Source: Tannerellaceae bacterium (GTDB lineage Bacteria > Bacteroidota > Bacteroidia > Bacteroidales > Tannerellaceae). Taken from it: a DNA stretch of 8,970 nucleotides. The stretch is taken from the NCBI GenBank assembly GCA_031280645.1, contig JAITGL010000008.1, positions 1 to 8,970 on the forward strand, given 5' to 3'. Shown here in pieces: positions 1-6,490 of this stretch. Each line of letters opens with the position of its first letter. Within the stretch, counting starts at the first letter, position 1. A model generated the notes under the pieces. The model searched no databases. It saw only the letters and a list, made by a program, of their open reading frames with translations, and had not been told where the DNA came from. Made by a program: the position numbers and the translations under genes.

Positions 1-652
1 TGTAGCAGGAGTAATTCCACAAGCTCCAGTTATCGACGTGCTTGTCTTTGGGGAAGGGCGCGTACACATGGTTGCCGGTAGAGGAATTGCGGGGGAAGTC
101 GGCGTATACTCCTCCGACGCTGAAGTCTCCGCGCAGCGACCTGAGCTTCATTCCGACTGCATTGTCATTGCCGAAGAACTTTCGTGCCATGCTTTGCGGT
201 ATAAGGATGTTATCCGGCTCCGCCAAAGCCTTGGCCGTTCCTTCGATCATATTGAAGGTGAATATATCTGCGTATCCCGGCGTTACATCTATGATTTGCT
301 CGTGTATAGAGATCTTTCCTGTGGGCGCATCGAAGGTAAGGTCGGTTGATCCGCTTCCCAGGTCTATTTCGTCGGCAATGGCCCCGGCCGTGATATGTGG
401 CGATGAGGCGATGAGGAGCTCGCCGAAGGGCCGACAGTTGGTGTTGGACCATCCTTCGCCAATCTGGTTGAGCTCGAGGCGGAAGATACGGTCGGCGTTG
501 AGGTGGCAGCTGTCGAAGTTGCGGTCGAAATCAAGCTGCATCATGATGATGAGGAAGACGGCAAAGGCCACCGCCAGCCCAAGGATATTGAGGCTCATCG
601 GGACAGTGTACTTGCGGAAGATACTTGTGAAATTGCGGAACAGAGTTTTCAT
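1..652 (-). CDS. ABC transporter permease (FtsX/MacB-type), third paralogue, 3' part outside window
   Basis: This is the N-terminal 217 residues of an inner-membrane permease whose reading frame is open to the left edge. The start is the ATG at 652, giving MKTLFRNFTSIFRKY, which lines up with the starts of the two permeases upstream. A membrane segment lies at about residues 20-40 (through AVFLIIMMQ), followed by a MacB-type periplasmic core domain with the shared landmarks FDRNFD, SSPHITAG, IPQSMARKFFG and GGVYADFPRNSS. By eye, 37 of the first 60 residues match the permease at 3098-5461. The gene begins 78 bases after its upstream neighbour ends and the leader is A/T-rich without a Shine-Dalgarno site, so it is probably the fourth gene of the exporter operon. 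The family works with a LolD-like ATPase to move substrates out of, or act mechanically on, the inner membrane and periplasm. The substrate is unknown, and it is not known whether the unseen part is intact. Confidence 0.9.
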   Translation of the reverse strand, partial: MKTLFRNFTSIFRKYTVPMSLNILGLAVAFAVFLIIMMQLDFDRNFDSCHLNADRIFRLELNQIGEGWSNTNCRPFGELLIASSPHITAGAIADEIDLGSGSTDLTFDAPTGKISIHEQIIDVTPGYADIFTFNMIEGTAKALAEPDNILIPQSMARKFFGNDNAVGMKLRSLRGDFSVGGVYADFPRNSSTGNHVYAPFPKDKHVDNWSLWNYSCY

Positions 653-730
653 ATTTTTTATTTTTTGAGATTAAAAGTTGTGCGGAGATTAATTCGATAA
701 GATATGATTGTAGCCGGGGTGCAGGCCCTA

Positions 731-3070
731 TCAGTTGTTGAGGATTTGCGTAGGGTTAACGTTGGCCGCCCGCCAGTTCTGGAAGGTGACGGTGAGGACA
801 GTGATGCCCAACACCGACATAAATGCCAGGGCATAGACCCAAATGTGGATAGGAGTTTTGTAGGCGAAATTCCGGAGCCACATATTGACGATGTACCATG
901 CCAAGGGCGCCGCCAAAACGAAGCTTGCGAGCAAGAGCCCGACATAAGTTGAGCTGAAATGGGCCAGGATCTGCCAGGAGTTGGAGCCGAAAACTTTGCG
1001 TATGGCAATCTCCTTCCGTCTATACTCTCCATCAAAAATCACCAAGCCGAACACTCCTACTAAAGATATAAGAATAGCGACGGCGCTGAAGAAAGTTATG
1101 AGGAGTCCGAGCCGTTGCTCGCTCTTGTAAGTCTTCTGCATAACACTGTCGAAGAATCTGACGTCAAAGGGATAATCGGCGTCAAACTCTTTGAGCGTTG
1201 ATCGTATGTTGGAAATAGCCCGGCGCAGATTGCTTCCCGATTTGACCTTAACGCAGGCAAATGCAGGCGTCCCCCAGCCCACTATGACGAAAGCCATGGG
1301 CGATACCTCCCGACGCATGGATGCGTATTTTATATCCGACATAAACCCGACCACTTCTATGCCGCTAATCTTCTCGTTGAGCTCAAGGTTGAACATGGCG
1401 CGGGCCTTTTCGTTGAAGATGAAGGCTCCCTGTCCGGAGGTCTTGTCACTCTCGCGGAAGTCGCGCCCGTCCGTCAGCTCAATGCCCATAATCTTGAGGA
1501 AGGAAGGCTCGACGGGAAGGAGCTCAAATGAAATCCGCTCGCCCTTATAATCCCGCCCCCAGCTTCCATAAGAATCTTCGGACGACAAGAGTATTGAGGC
1601 GAAGGTTGCATCCTCTACCTCCGGATTGGCCCTGAGTTGCTCCGCAACAAGGTCGCATCTGTCGGCGAGAGCCGGAGGCAAGTCGGCAACGATAAGCTCC
1701 TCCTTGTCGTAACCCAAAGCTGTATGACTTACATAAAAGTTCTGGAGCGACATAAAGGAAGCTACAATGATCAGGGCAAAGGACGAAACATATTGGATCC
1801 CGGTCAGAGCGCTTCGCATCCGTTTGCCTCTAAGTGATAGCCCGAAGTTCCCTTTCAAAGCCATAGCCGGGAGGAAGGAGGTGACATAGAATGCAGGGTA
1901 GCATCCGGCAAGCAATCCCGTAAGCGCAGCTATCCCTGCCGTCTGCAAAATCAAGACAGGATGCTGCAACAAGGATACGTTTGCATCTGTCAGCGCGGCA
2001 AAGGGAGTCATCCCGAAGCAGTGAACTATCGCCAATGCAATGAGGAAAGCAACGAGGCTGATGCCAACTCCCTCGATGATCAGCGCGGAGCGGATGATGC
2101 TCACACTTCCGCCGAAAACCTTCTGCGTATTGATGCTGCGGATGCGCTTCGGAGCCAATGCAGCGCTGAAGTTGGTATAGTTAGCTCCAGCCATAGCCAC
2201 TATCACGCAAGCGATGCCCAGCAGGATAAGCAAGAGGTTCTCGCTCGACTTGGGGGCGTCGTCATGCACCACATTATGCACGAAATGGAGGTCGGTCAGA
2301 GGCGTAAAGCGAAACCTCATGCCGTCGTCCGTCCAGGTGAACGTCTCTCCGAGCACAGGCTTGGTGTCGAAAGAGCGGGTGAAGTCGCCGAAGAGGTCGG
2401 TTGCATTCTCGGCAGCGTCAACGCGAACGTAGCAGAGGTAATGCCAGTCGTTCCAACGATCTATATTCTCCTTGTCGTCTATGTGCATATAAATCAGATT
2501 GCGGATGGAGGAATTATTGGGGAAGTCGCGGTATACTCCGCCGACGGTGTAGGTGATGTTGTTTGCAGTTAGAGCCATTCCGACAGCCGGATTGTCGCCG
2601 AAGAGCTTCCGGGCAATACTTTGGGGAATGAGAACCTTATCGGGTTCAGCAATTGCCCTGTCATCACCTTCGACAATGTCGAGTGAGAACACATCGACAA
2701 AGGAAGGAGTTACGGAAGCCGTAGGCTCTTGATAGAAGCGCCTGCCTCCGTTAGATTCAACCGAGAAATACATCTCCCATGGAGGATGCACAATGGTTCC
2801 GGCCACTACATGAGGTGACGAACGAATAATTGCATCCGCCCATGGCCGGCTCATACTGACCGTCCATTCGTTACTGAAAACTCCGGCCGACTCCACCCTG
2901 AAAATGGTTGCCGCATCTTTATGGCAATGGTCGAAGCTGCGGTCGAAGTTTATTTGCATCATGATTAGCATGAAAGTGGCGAAGGCTACGGATAGTCCGA
3001 GGACGTTCAGAGCTGTTGCCATACGATATCGCCTCAAAACGCTGAGGAAGTTTCTGATGATGGTTCTCAT
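731..3070 (-). CDS. ABC transporter permease (FtsX/MacB-type), second paralogue
   Basis: This complete 779-aa inner-membrane permease has a duplicated plan. A membrane segment (about 22-40) and a periplasmic MacB-like domain (about 42-277) are followed by three membrane segments (about 278-298, 329-351, 372-395). A second round has a segment at about 422-442, a second periplasmic domain (about 445-653) and three segments at about 655-678, 709-728 and 743-763. The cytoplasmic loops carry PKRIRSINTQKVFGGS (308-322) and EYRRKEIAIRKVFGS (682-696), the usual FtsX-family motif that contacts the ATPase. Length and plan resemble E. coli YbbP (about 800 aa) rather than the four-segment MacB. It starts 27 bases after the upstream permease stops. 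The ATG at 3070 gives MRTIIRNFLS, matching both paralogues; the leader is A/T-rich with no Shine-Dalgarno site. The family is clear from the sequence; the substrate is unknown. Confidence 0.93.
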   Translation of the reverse strand: MRTIIRNFLSVLRRYRMATALNVLGLSVAFATFMLIMMQINFDRSFDHCHKDAATIFRVESAGVFSNEWTVSMSRPWADAIIRSSPHVVAGTIVHPPWEMYFSVESNGGRRFYQEPTASVTPSFVDVFSLDIVEGDDRAIAEPDKVLIPQSIARKLFGDNPAVGMALTANNITYTVGGVYRDFPNNSSIRNLIYMHIDDKENIDRWNDWHYLCYVRVDAAENATDLFGDFTRSFDTKPVLGETFTWTDDGMRFRFTPLTDLHFVHNVVHDDAPKSSENLLLILLGIACVIVAMAGANYTNFSAALAPKRIRSINTQKVFGGSVSIIRSALIIEGVGISLVAFLIALAIVHCFGMTPFAALTDANVSLLQHPVLILQTAGIAALTGLLAGCYPAFYVTSFLPAMALKGNFGLSLRGKRMRSALTGIQYVSSFALIIVASFMSLQNFYVSHTALGYDKEELIVADLPPALADRCDLVAEQLRANPEVEDATFASILLSSEDSYGSWGRDYKGERISFELLPVEPSFLKIMGIELTDGRDFRESDKTSGQGAFIFNEKARAMFNLELNEKISGIEVVGFMSDIKYASMRREVSPMAFVIVGWGTPAFACVKVKSGSNLRRAISNIRSTLKEFDADYPFDVRFFDSVMQKTYKSEQRLGLLITFFSAVAILISLVGVFGLVIFDGEYRRKEIAIRKVFGSNSWQILAHFSSTYVGLLLASFVLAAPLAWYIVNMWLRNFAYKTPIHIWVYALAFMSVLGITVLTVTFQNWRAANVNPTQILNN

Positions 3071-3097
3071 AATAGATATATGTTTATAGTTCGTAGC

Positions 3098-5461
3098 TTA
3101 CTCCTTAACGCTTTCAGCCGGATTCATATTGGCTGCCTTCCAGTTCTGAAAGGTTACGGTTGCAACTGTGAGCAGTGATATAATAATGAAGGAACAGAGG
3201 TACACCCACCAGTGCATGGGAATCTTGTAGACGAAGTTCGTCATCCACCTGTCGATAGCGTACCATGCGAGGGGAGCTGCCGGTATAAAGCTGAGGAGAA
3301 GGAGGCGGATGTAGTTGCGGTTAAATCTCGTCAGGATCTGGGTCGTAGTAGAGCCGAAAACCCTGCGGATGGCTATCTCCCTCCTGCGATACTCGCTGTC
3401 GAACACTACCAAGCCGAACACTCCAACAATAGAGATGAAGATAGCCGTAAGGCTGAACAGCAGGATAAGCTGGCCGAGGCGGAGCTCCTTTTCGTACAAG
3501 CGGTTGAGAGTTTCATTGAAGAGCCATACATTAAGAGGATCTCCGCCGGCATATTCCGTTACCGCTTGCCGGATATCTTCGATGGCAAGTCGCAGATCTG
3601 TTCCCGCTTTAAGTTTTATGTAGATATTATCGGAAGGAGGCGCAGCTTCCTTGCCCCAAACATACTTGCCCCAAACATGGAAAGCCATAGGAGTAATTGC
3701 GGTTCGGAAGGAAGCGAACTTAACGTCGTCAATGAAGCCTATTACCTCAATGTCGTCTATTTTATCTCCAATCTTCATATCATATTGTACCCTTGCCGAC
3801 TGGTTAAAGATGGCCACAGGATGTTCGCCCCTGTCGTCCTCCTCACGGAAGTTACGTCCCTCCGTTACGCTTATGCCAAGCACATCGAGGAATGAAGCCG
3901 ATACGGGGAGGCATTGATACTGGATGTTCCGGTCGTTGTACATACGACCCCAGCCCATATACTGATCCTGGCTGGAGAGGAGAAACTCGGCGTAAGTAAT
4001 ATCGTCTACTTCCGCAATGCTCCTGACTCTGTTTCGGAAAGCGTCTAAGCTTTGGGATATCTTTTCGTTTCCTTCCACAACAACCACAAGATCCTTTTCA
4101 TATCCTAAGGGCGAAGTGAGCATAAATCTATTCTGCAAGTACATGAACATGGCGCCGATTATAAGCGAAAACGAAGCGACGAACTGCACCGTTATAAGAC
4201 AACTCCGCAAAGCCTTTCCCTTTGGAGACAATCCGAAGTTACCCTTCAGAGCCAAAGCTGGCGGGAAGGAAGTGAGGTACCACGACGGATAAACTCCGGC
4301 TACAATGCCAAGCAGTATGGCCATCCCTGCCGTCCCAGCAATAATATTGATATTATGCATAAGCGATATGTCTGCATCCACAAGCCCAACTAAGCCCGAT
4401 TGGCCGAATACGTGCACCGTTACAATTCCAAGCAGCCATGATACGAAGCATATAGCCACAGCCTCAAACAGCAGGGCCGCACGTATGCTTCGAACGCTTC
4501 CGCCCAGAACCTTCTGCGTATTAATGCTGCGTATGCGCTTAGGCACCAGCGCCGCGCTGAAGTTAGTGTAGTTGATACCGGCTATAATTAGGATTGCAAA
4601 GGCTATGATCTCAAGAGCAAGCACAGTCTGCCGGTTCGACTTGGGCGTTTGATCGTATGAAACATCGTTCGTGAAATGCAGATCGGTAAGCGCCGTGAAA
4701 CGTATCTTAAACGAATCATTCTCCCAGGATACAAAGCTATCCGCACCGGCAGCCGCCGGATCGAATGTTCGTTTGAAGTTATCAAACAATCCCTCCACAT
4801 TGGCCGCATCATTAAGGCGCAGATAAAGATAATAGCTCCAATTGCCCCAAGAATTGAGGTTTTCGCCTTCAGGTATGGAATAATAAATGTTGTTTGCTAT
4901 AGATGAGTTCAGCGGGAAGTCCCTATAGACGCCGCCTATTGTCCATCTGACCTCGGATCCGAAATGCAGAAGCTTATCCGTAGCAGGTTCGTCGCCGAAC
5001 AGCTTCCTTGCAAGGCTAAGGGGGATCAAAGCCTTTAGAGGATCAGACAATGCATGAGCATCGCCCTCAATCATATCCAAAGCAAACACATCGGCAAAGG
5101 AAGCGGATACACCGATGCCGCTCTCGCGATAGAAATCAGTTTTGCCCTTCTCCCTTGTCTCAAAGGCAAGCGTTGAGAGAGGCTTAGCGATAGTTCCTGC
5201 CAATATATGCGGCGACGATTTGATAATAGCTTCGCTCAGCGGCCTTGAAACAATAGCAAACATGTTGCCGGACGACTCAATCTCCACCCGAAATATCTTG
5301 TCGGCATCCTTATGGGAGCGATCGAACGTGCGGTCGAAGTCAACCTGCATCATTATGATCATAAAAGCAGCAAAGGCTACGGACAGGCCCAGCACATTTA
5401 GCGTAGTCGCCATCTTATACCGGCGCATCACGCTGAGAAAGTTTCTGATGATAGTTTTCAT
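3098..5461 (-). CDS. ABC transporter permease (FtsX/MacB-type), first paralogue
   Basis: This 787-aa inner-membrane permease has the same duplicated plan as its downstream neighbour. Membrane segments lie at about 20-40, 280-298, 327-352, 371-396, 421-442, 662-686, 716-735 and 751-770, with two periplasmic domains between segments 1-2 and 5-6. The FtsX loop motifs are PKRIRSINTQKVLGGS (308-322) and EYRRREIAIRRVFGS (690-704). The frame is open to an ATG at 5509, but the ATG at 5461 was chosen: it yields MKTIIRNFLSVMRRY, aligned with both sister proteins, whereas the extra 16 residues have no counterpart and would cover a strong intergenic stem-loop. By eye, 47 of the first 60 residues equal those of the 731-3070 permease. 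It follows the ATPase by 78 bases and is probably the second gene of the operon. It carries a short extra stretch with a repeated VWGK near residues 597-604, made by a 15-base tandem duplication. The substrate is unknown. Confidence 0.93.
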   Translation of the reverse strand: MKTIIRNFLSVMRRYKMATTLNVLGLSVAFAAFMIIMMQVDFDRTFDRSHKDADKIFRVEIESSGNMFAIVSRPLSEAIIKSSPHILAGTIAKPLSTLAFETREKGKTDFYRESGIGVSASFADVFALDMIEGDAHALSDPLKALIPLSLARKLFGDEPATDKLLHFGSEVRWTIGGVYRDFPLNSSIANNIYYSIPEGENLNSWGNWSYYLYLRLNDAANVEGLFDNFKRTFDPAAAGADSFVSWENDSFKIRFTALTDLHFTNDVSYDQTPKSNRQTVLALEIIAFAILIIAGINYTNFSAALVPKRIRSINTQKVLGGSVRSIRAALLFEAVAICFVSWLLGIVTVHVFGQSGLVGLVDADISLMHNINIIAGTAGMAILLGIVAGVYPSWYLTSFPPALALKGNFGLSPKGKALRSCLITVQFVASFSLIIGAMFMYLQNRFMLTSPLGYEKDLVVVVEGNEKISQSLDAFRNRVRSIAEVDDITYAEFLLSSQDQYMGWGRMYNDRNIQYQCLPVSASFLDVLGISVTEGRNFREEDDRGEHPVAIFNQSARVQYDMKIGDKIDDIEVIGFIDDVKFASFRTAITPMAFHVWGKYVWGKEAAPPSDNIYIKLKAGTDLRLAIEDIRQAVTEYAGGDPLNVWLFNETLNRLYEKELRLGQLILLFSLTAIFISIVGVFGLVVFDSEYRRREIAIRRVFGSTTTQILTRFNRNYIRLLLLSFIPAAPLAWYAIDRWMTNFVYKIPMHWWVYLCSFIIISLLTVATVTFQNWKAANMNPAESVKE
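3650..3679. repeat. 15-base tandem duplication inside the first permease gene
   Basis: Two adjacent copies of CTTGCCCCAAACATA (3650-3664 and 3665-3679, the last base differing) keep the reading frame and encode a doubled VWGK block (about residues 597-604) in the second periplasmic domain. The sister permease lacks the extra residues at this place, having VIVGWGTPAF in line. It looks like a replication-slippage insertion of five residues in a surface loop. Confidence 0.75.
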
Positions 5462-5488
5462 ATCGAGGTTACGAATTATATTACAAAC

Positions 5489-5524
5489 ATGGGATAGAAA
5501 GCTGCGCATGCTCCTCTATCCCAT
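5489..5524 (-). other. intra-operon stem-loop between ATPase and first permease
   Basis: A perfect 10-base inverted repeat (5489-5498 with 5515-5524; ATGGGATAGA paired with TCTATCCCAT) encloses a 16-base loop. It lies within the 78-base gap between the ATPase stop and the chosen permease start. In the minus-strand RNA the stem is followed by GUUUGUAAUAUAA, which is only moderately U-rich, so it could be a partial attenuator or an mRNA processing or stability element that sets different ATPase and permease levels. The repeat is seen in the sequence; the role is inferred. Confidence 0.6.
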
Positions 5525-5539
5525 ATCATATATCCAATA

Positions 5540-6223
5540 TCACAGCAATAACTCCGTAACCGACGAAATAATGCTGCCGTCGAACAAACTCACCACCCTG
5601 TGAGCAAACGATGCGTCGTGCTTGGAGTGCGTTACCATGATGATGGTCGTACCCTCGTTGTTCAGCTCGGTAAGAAGTTGCATCACTTCCAGGCCGTTCT
5701 TACTGTCTAAGTTACCCGTAGGCTCGTCGGCAAGGAGAAGCTTAGGCGAAGCAACCACGGCGCGAGCAATAGCTACGCGCTGCTGCTGGCCGCCGGAAAG
5801 CTGTTGCGGGAAATGTTTGGAGCGGTGACTGATATCCATACGCTTCAGGATGTTGTTTACCTTGTCTTTCCGCTCCGAAGGTTTGATTTTAAGATAAGTG
5901 AGCGGCAGCTCCACGTTTTCAAATACGTTTAGCTCATCGATCAGGTTAAAGCTCTGGAATACGAAACCGATATTACCTTTTCGCACCTGCGTCCGATCGT
6001 TTTCCTTTAGATGCCCCACTTCTATATTACCCAGATAATAATCGCCCTCGGAAGGGTTGTCGAGCAATCCCAAGATATTGAGCAACGTTGACTTGCCGCA
6101 TCCCGACGGCCCCATTACGGCGACAAACTCGCCGTCGTTCACTTCCATTGACACCTTATTCAATGCGATTGTTTCCACCTCTTCGGTTCGGAAAAACTTG
6201 CTTAATCCTTCAATTTTAATCAT
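5540..6223 (-). CDS. ABC transporter ATP-binding protein, LolD/MacB type
   Basis: This 227-aa cytoplasmic ATPase is the energy-coupling subunit for the permeases that follow. All nucleotide-binding motifs are present: Walker A GPSGCGKST (38-46), Q-loop Gln90 in VFQSFNLIDELNVFENVELPL, signature LSGGQ (142-146) followed by QQRVAIARA, Walker B LLLADE (162-167) with Glu167 as the catalytic base, D-loop NLD (171-173) and H-loop His199 in MVTHS. The length and the FNLIDELNVFENVELPL stretch are typical of the LolD/MacB/FtsE-related group, which pairs with FtsX-type permeases. It is the first gene of its operon, with a sigma-54-like promoter about 40 bases upstream and a stem-loop after its stop codon. 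The ATG at 6223 is the only sensible start; a predicted leader of about 29 bases is A-rich and lacks a Shine-Dalgarno site, as is normal in this phylum. Only one ATPase is seen for at least three permeases. Confidence 0.97.
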   Translation of the reverse strand: MIKIEGLSKFFRTEEVETIALNKVSMEVNDGEFVAVMGPSGCGKSTLLNILGLLDNPSEGDYYLGNIEVGHLKENDRTQVRKGNIGFVFQSFNLIDELNVFENVELPLTYLKIKPSERKDKVNNILKRMDISHRSKHFPQQLSGGQQQRVAIARAVVASPKLLLADEPTGNLDSKNGLEVMQLLTELNNEGTTIIMVTHSKHDASFAHRVVSLFDGSIISSVTELLL

Positions 6224-6262
6224 GACTTGTAGTTTTTATATTGATATTCTTTCCTGAAATAA

Positions 6263-6278
6263 TACAAAGAACGTGCCA
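6263..6278 (-). promoter_or_regulatory. sigma-54 (-24/-12) promoter for the ABC exporter operon
   Basis: Read on the minus strand, the 16 bases are TGGCACGTTCTTTGTA. Against the RpoN consensus TGGCACG-N4-TTGC(A/T), 11 of the 12 specified bases match; the one difference is T instead of C in the -12 dinucleotide (GT for GC). The GG-N10-G spacing is exact. The predicted start is near 6252, leaving a leader of about 29 bases before the ATPase ATG. No good Bacteroidota housekeeping -33/-7 pair (TTTG ... TAnnTTTG) was found in the same region; the nearest is TATGAGTTTG, with wrong internal spacing. RpoN promoters need an AAA+ activator bound upstream, and a perfect palindrome sits at a suitable distance. 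Confidence 0.75.
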
Positions 6279-6305
6279 AACTCATAAGTCATTGTTTTAA
6301 AGGAT

Positions 6306-6325
6306 AGATCGGCAAGCCTATCTAA
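6306..6325. promoter_or_regulatory. possible degenerate second copy of the palindrome core
   Basis: The 20 bases ending in TATCTAAT match the 20-base core of the 36-bp palindrome at 12 of 20 positions, with 7 of 8 in the right half-site (TATCTAAT against TGTCTAAT). Activators of sigma-54 promoters often bind one strong and one weak site in series. The match is weak on the left half, so chance similarity in A/T-rich DNA cannot be excluded. Confidence 0.3.
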
Positions 6326-6332
6326 TCCCGCC

Positions 6333-6368
6333 GTCAAAAAATTAGACAGCGCTGTCTAATTTTTTGAC
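6333..6368. promoter_or_regulatory. perfect 36-bp palindrome, candidate enhancer (activator) site
   Basis: Left arm GTCAAAAAATTAGACAGC (6333-6350) is the exact reverse complement of 6351-6368, with no spacer. The inner part reads ATTAGACA-GCGC-TGTCTAAT. The centre (6350/6351) is about 98 bases upstream of the predicted sigma-54 start, a usual place for an NtrC-type activator dimer site. A TetR- or MarR-type operator is also possible. A third reading is a bidirectional terminator, since an 8-bp stem flanked by A6 and T6 has that form on either strand; the stem is A/T-rich, which makes that weaker. The symmetry is direct observation; the regulatory role is inferred from position. Confidence 0.7.
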
Positions 6369-6420
6369 ACTCCGGATTGTCTTTGCGGCGGCCAACCTGG
6401 AAAGGAGTGGGGAAGAGGGG

Positions 6421-6450
6421 GCGCCGGTAAATTGTGGTTCTTACCGGTGC
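6421..6450 (-). terminator. stem-loop downstream of the lipoprotein gene, possible transcript end
   Basis: Arms 6421-6430 and 6441-6450 pair over 10 bases with one non-pair around a 10-base loop (core CCGGTAA with TTACCGG). It begins about 40 bases past the lipoprotein stop on the minus strand. The RNA after the stem is C-rich (CCCCCTCTTCCCC) rather than a U-run, so it is not a classic intrinsic terminator; it may protect the 3' end or act with the palindrome further on. The rest of the 267-base gap up to the ATPase holds the palindrome and promoter listed separately. Confidence 0.4.
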
Positions 6451-6490
6451 GTTTGTATTCGTTGGGAGGTCTATGTGCGATGCGTGGGCG

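Noticed and set aside
42..668. Long plus-strand reading frame antisense to the third permease
   Set aside because: It mirrors a minus-strand gene with clear paralogues; its product is low-complexity, without recognisable motifs or a matching partner.
1961..2572. 203-codon plus-strand frame
   Set aside because: Antisense shadow of the permease at 731-3070; composition (many His, Gln, Arg) is that of a reverse-strand translation and no family features are seen.
3212..3895. 227-codon plus-strand frame
   Set aside because: Antisense shadow of the permease at 3098-5461, whose motifs and paralogy are unambiguous.
5462..5509. 16-residue N-terminal extension of the first permease
   Set aside because: Neither sister permease has a counterpart, and the stretch overlaps a perfect stem-loop; the downstream ATG aligns exactly with the paralogues.
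6281..6310. Housekeeping promoter (TTTG ... TAnnTTTG) before the ATPase
   Set aside because: Only TATGAGTTTG resembles the -7 box and its internal spacing is wrong; the -24/-12 match is much better.
6333..6368. Palindrome as insertion-sequence end, attachment site or CRISPR repeat
   Set aside because: It occurs once, with no transposase, integrase, target duplication or spaced repeats nearby.
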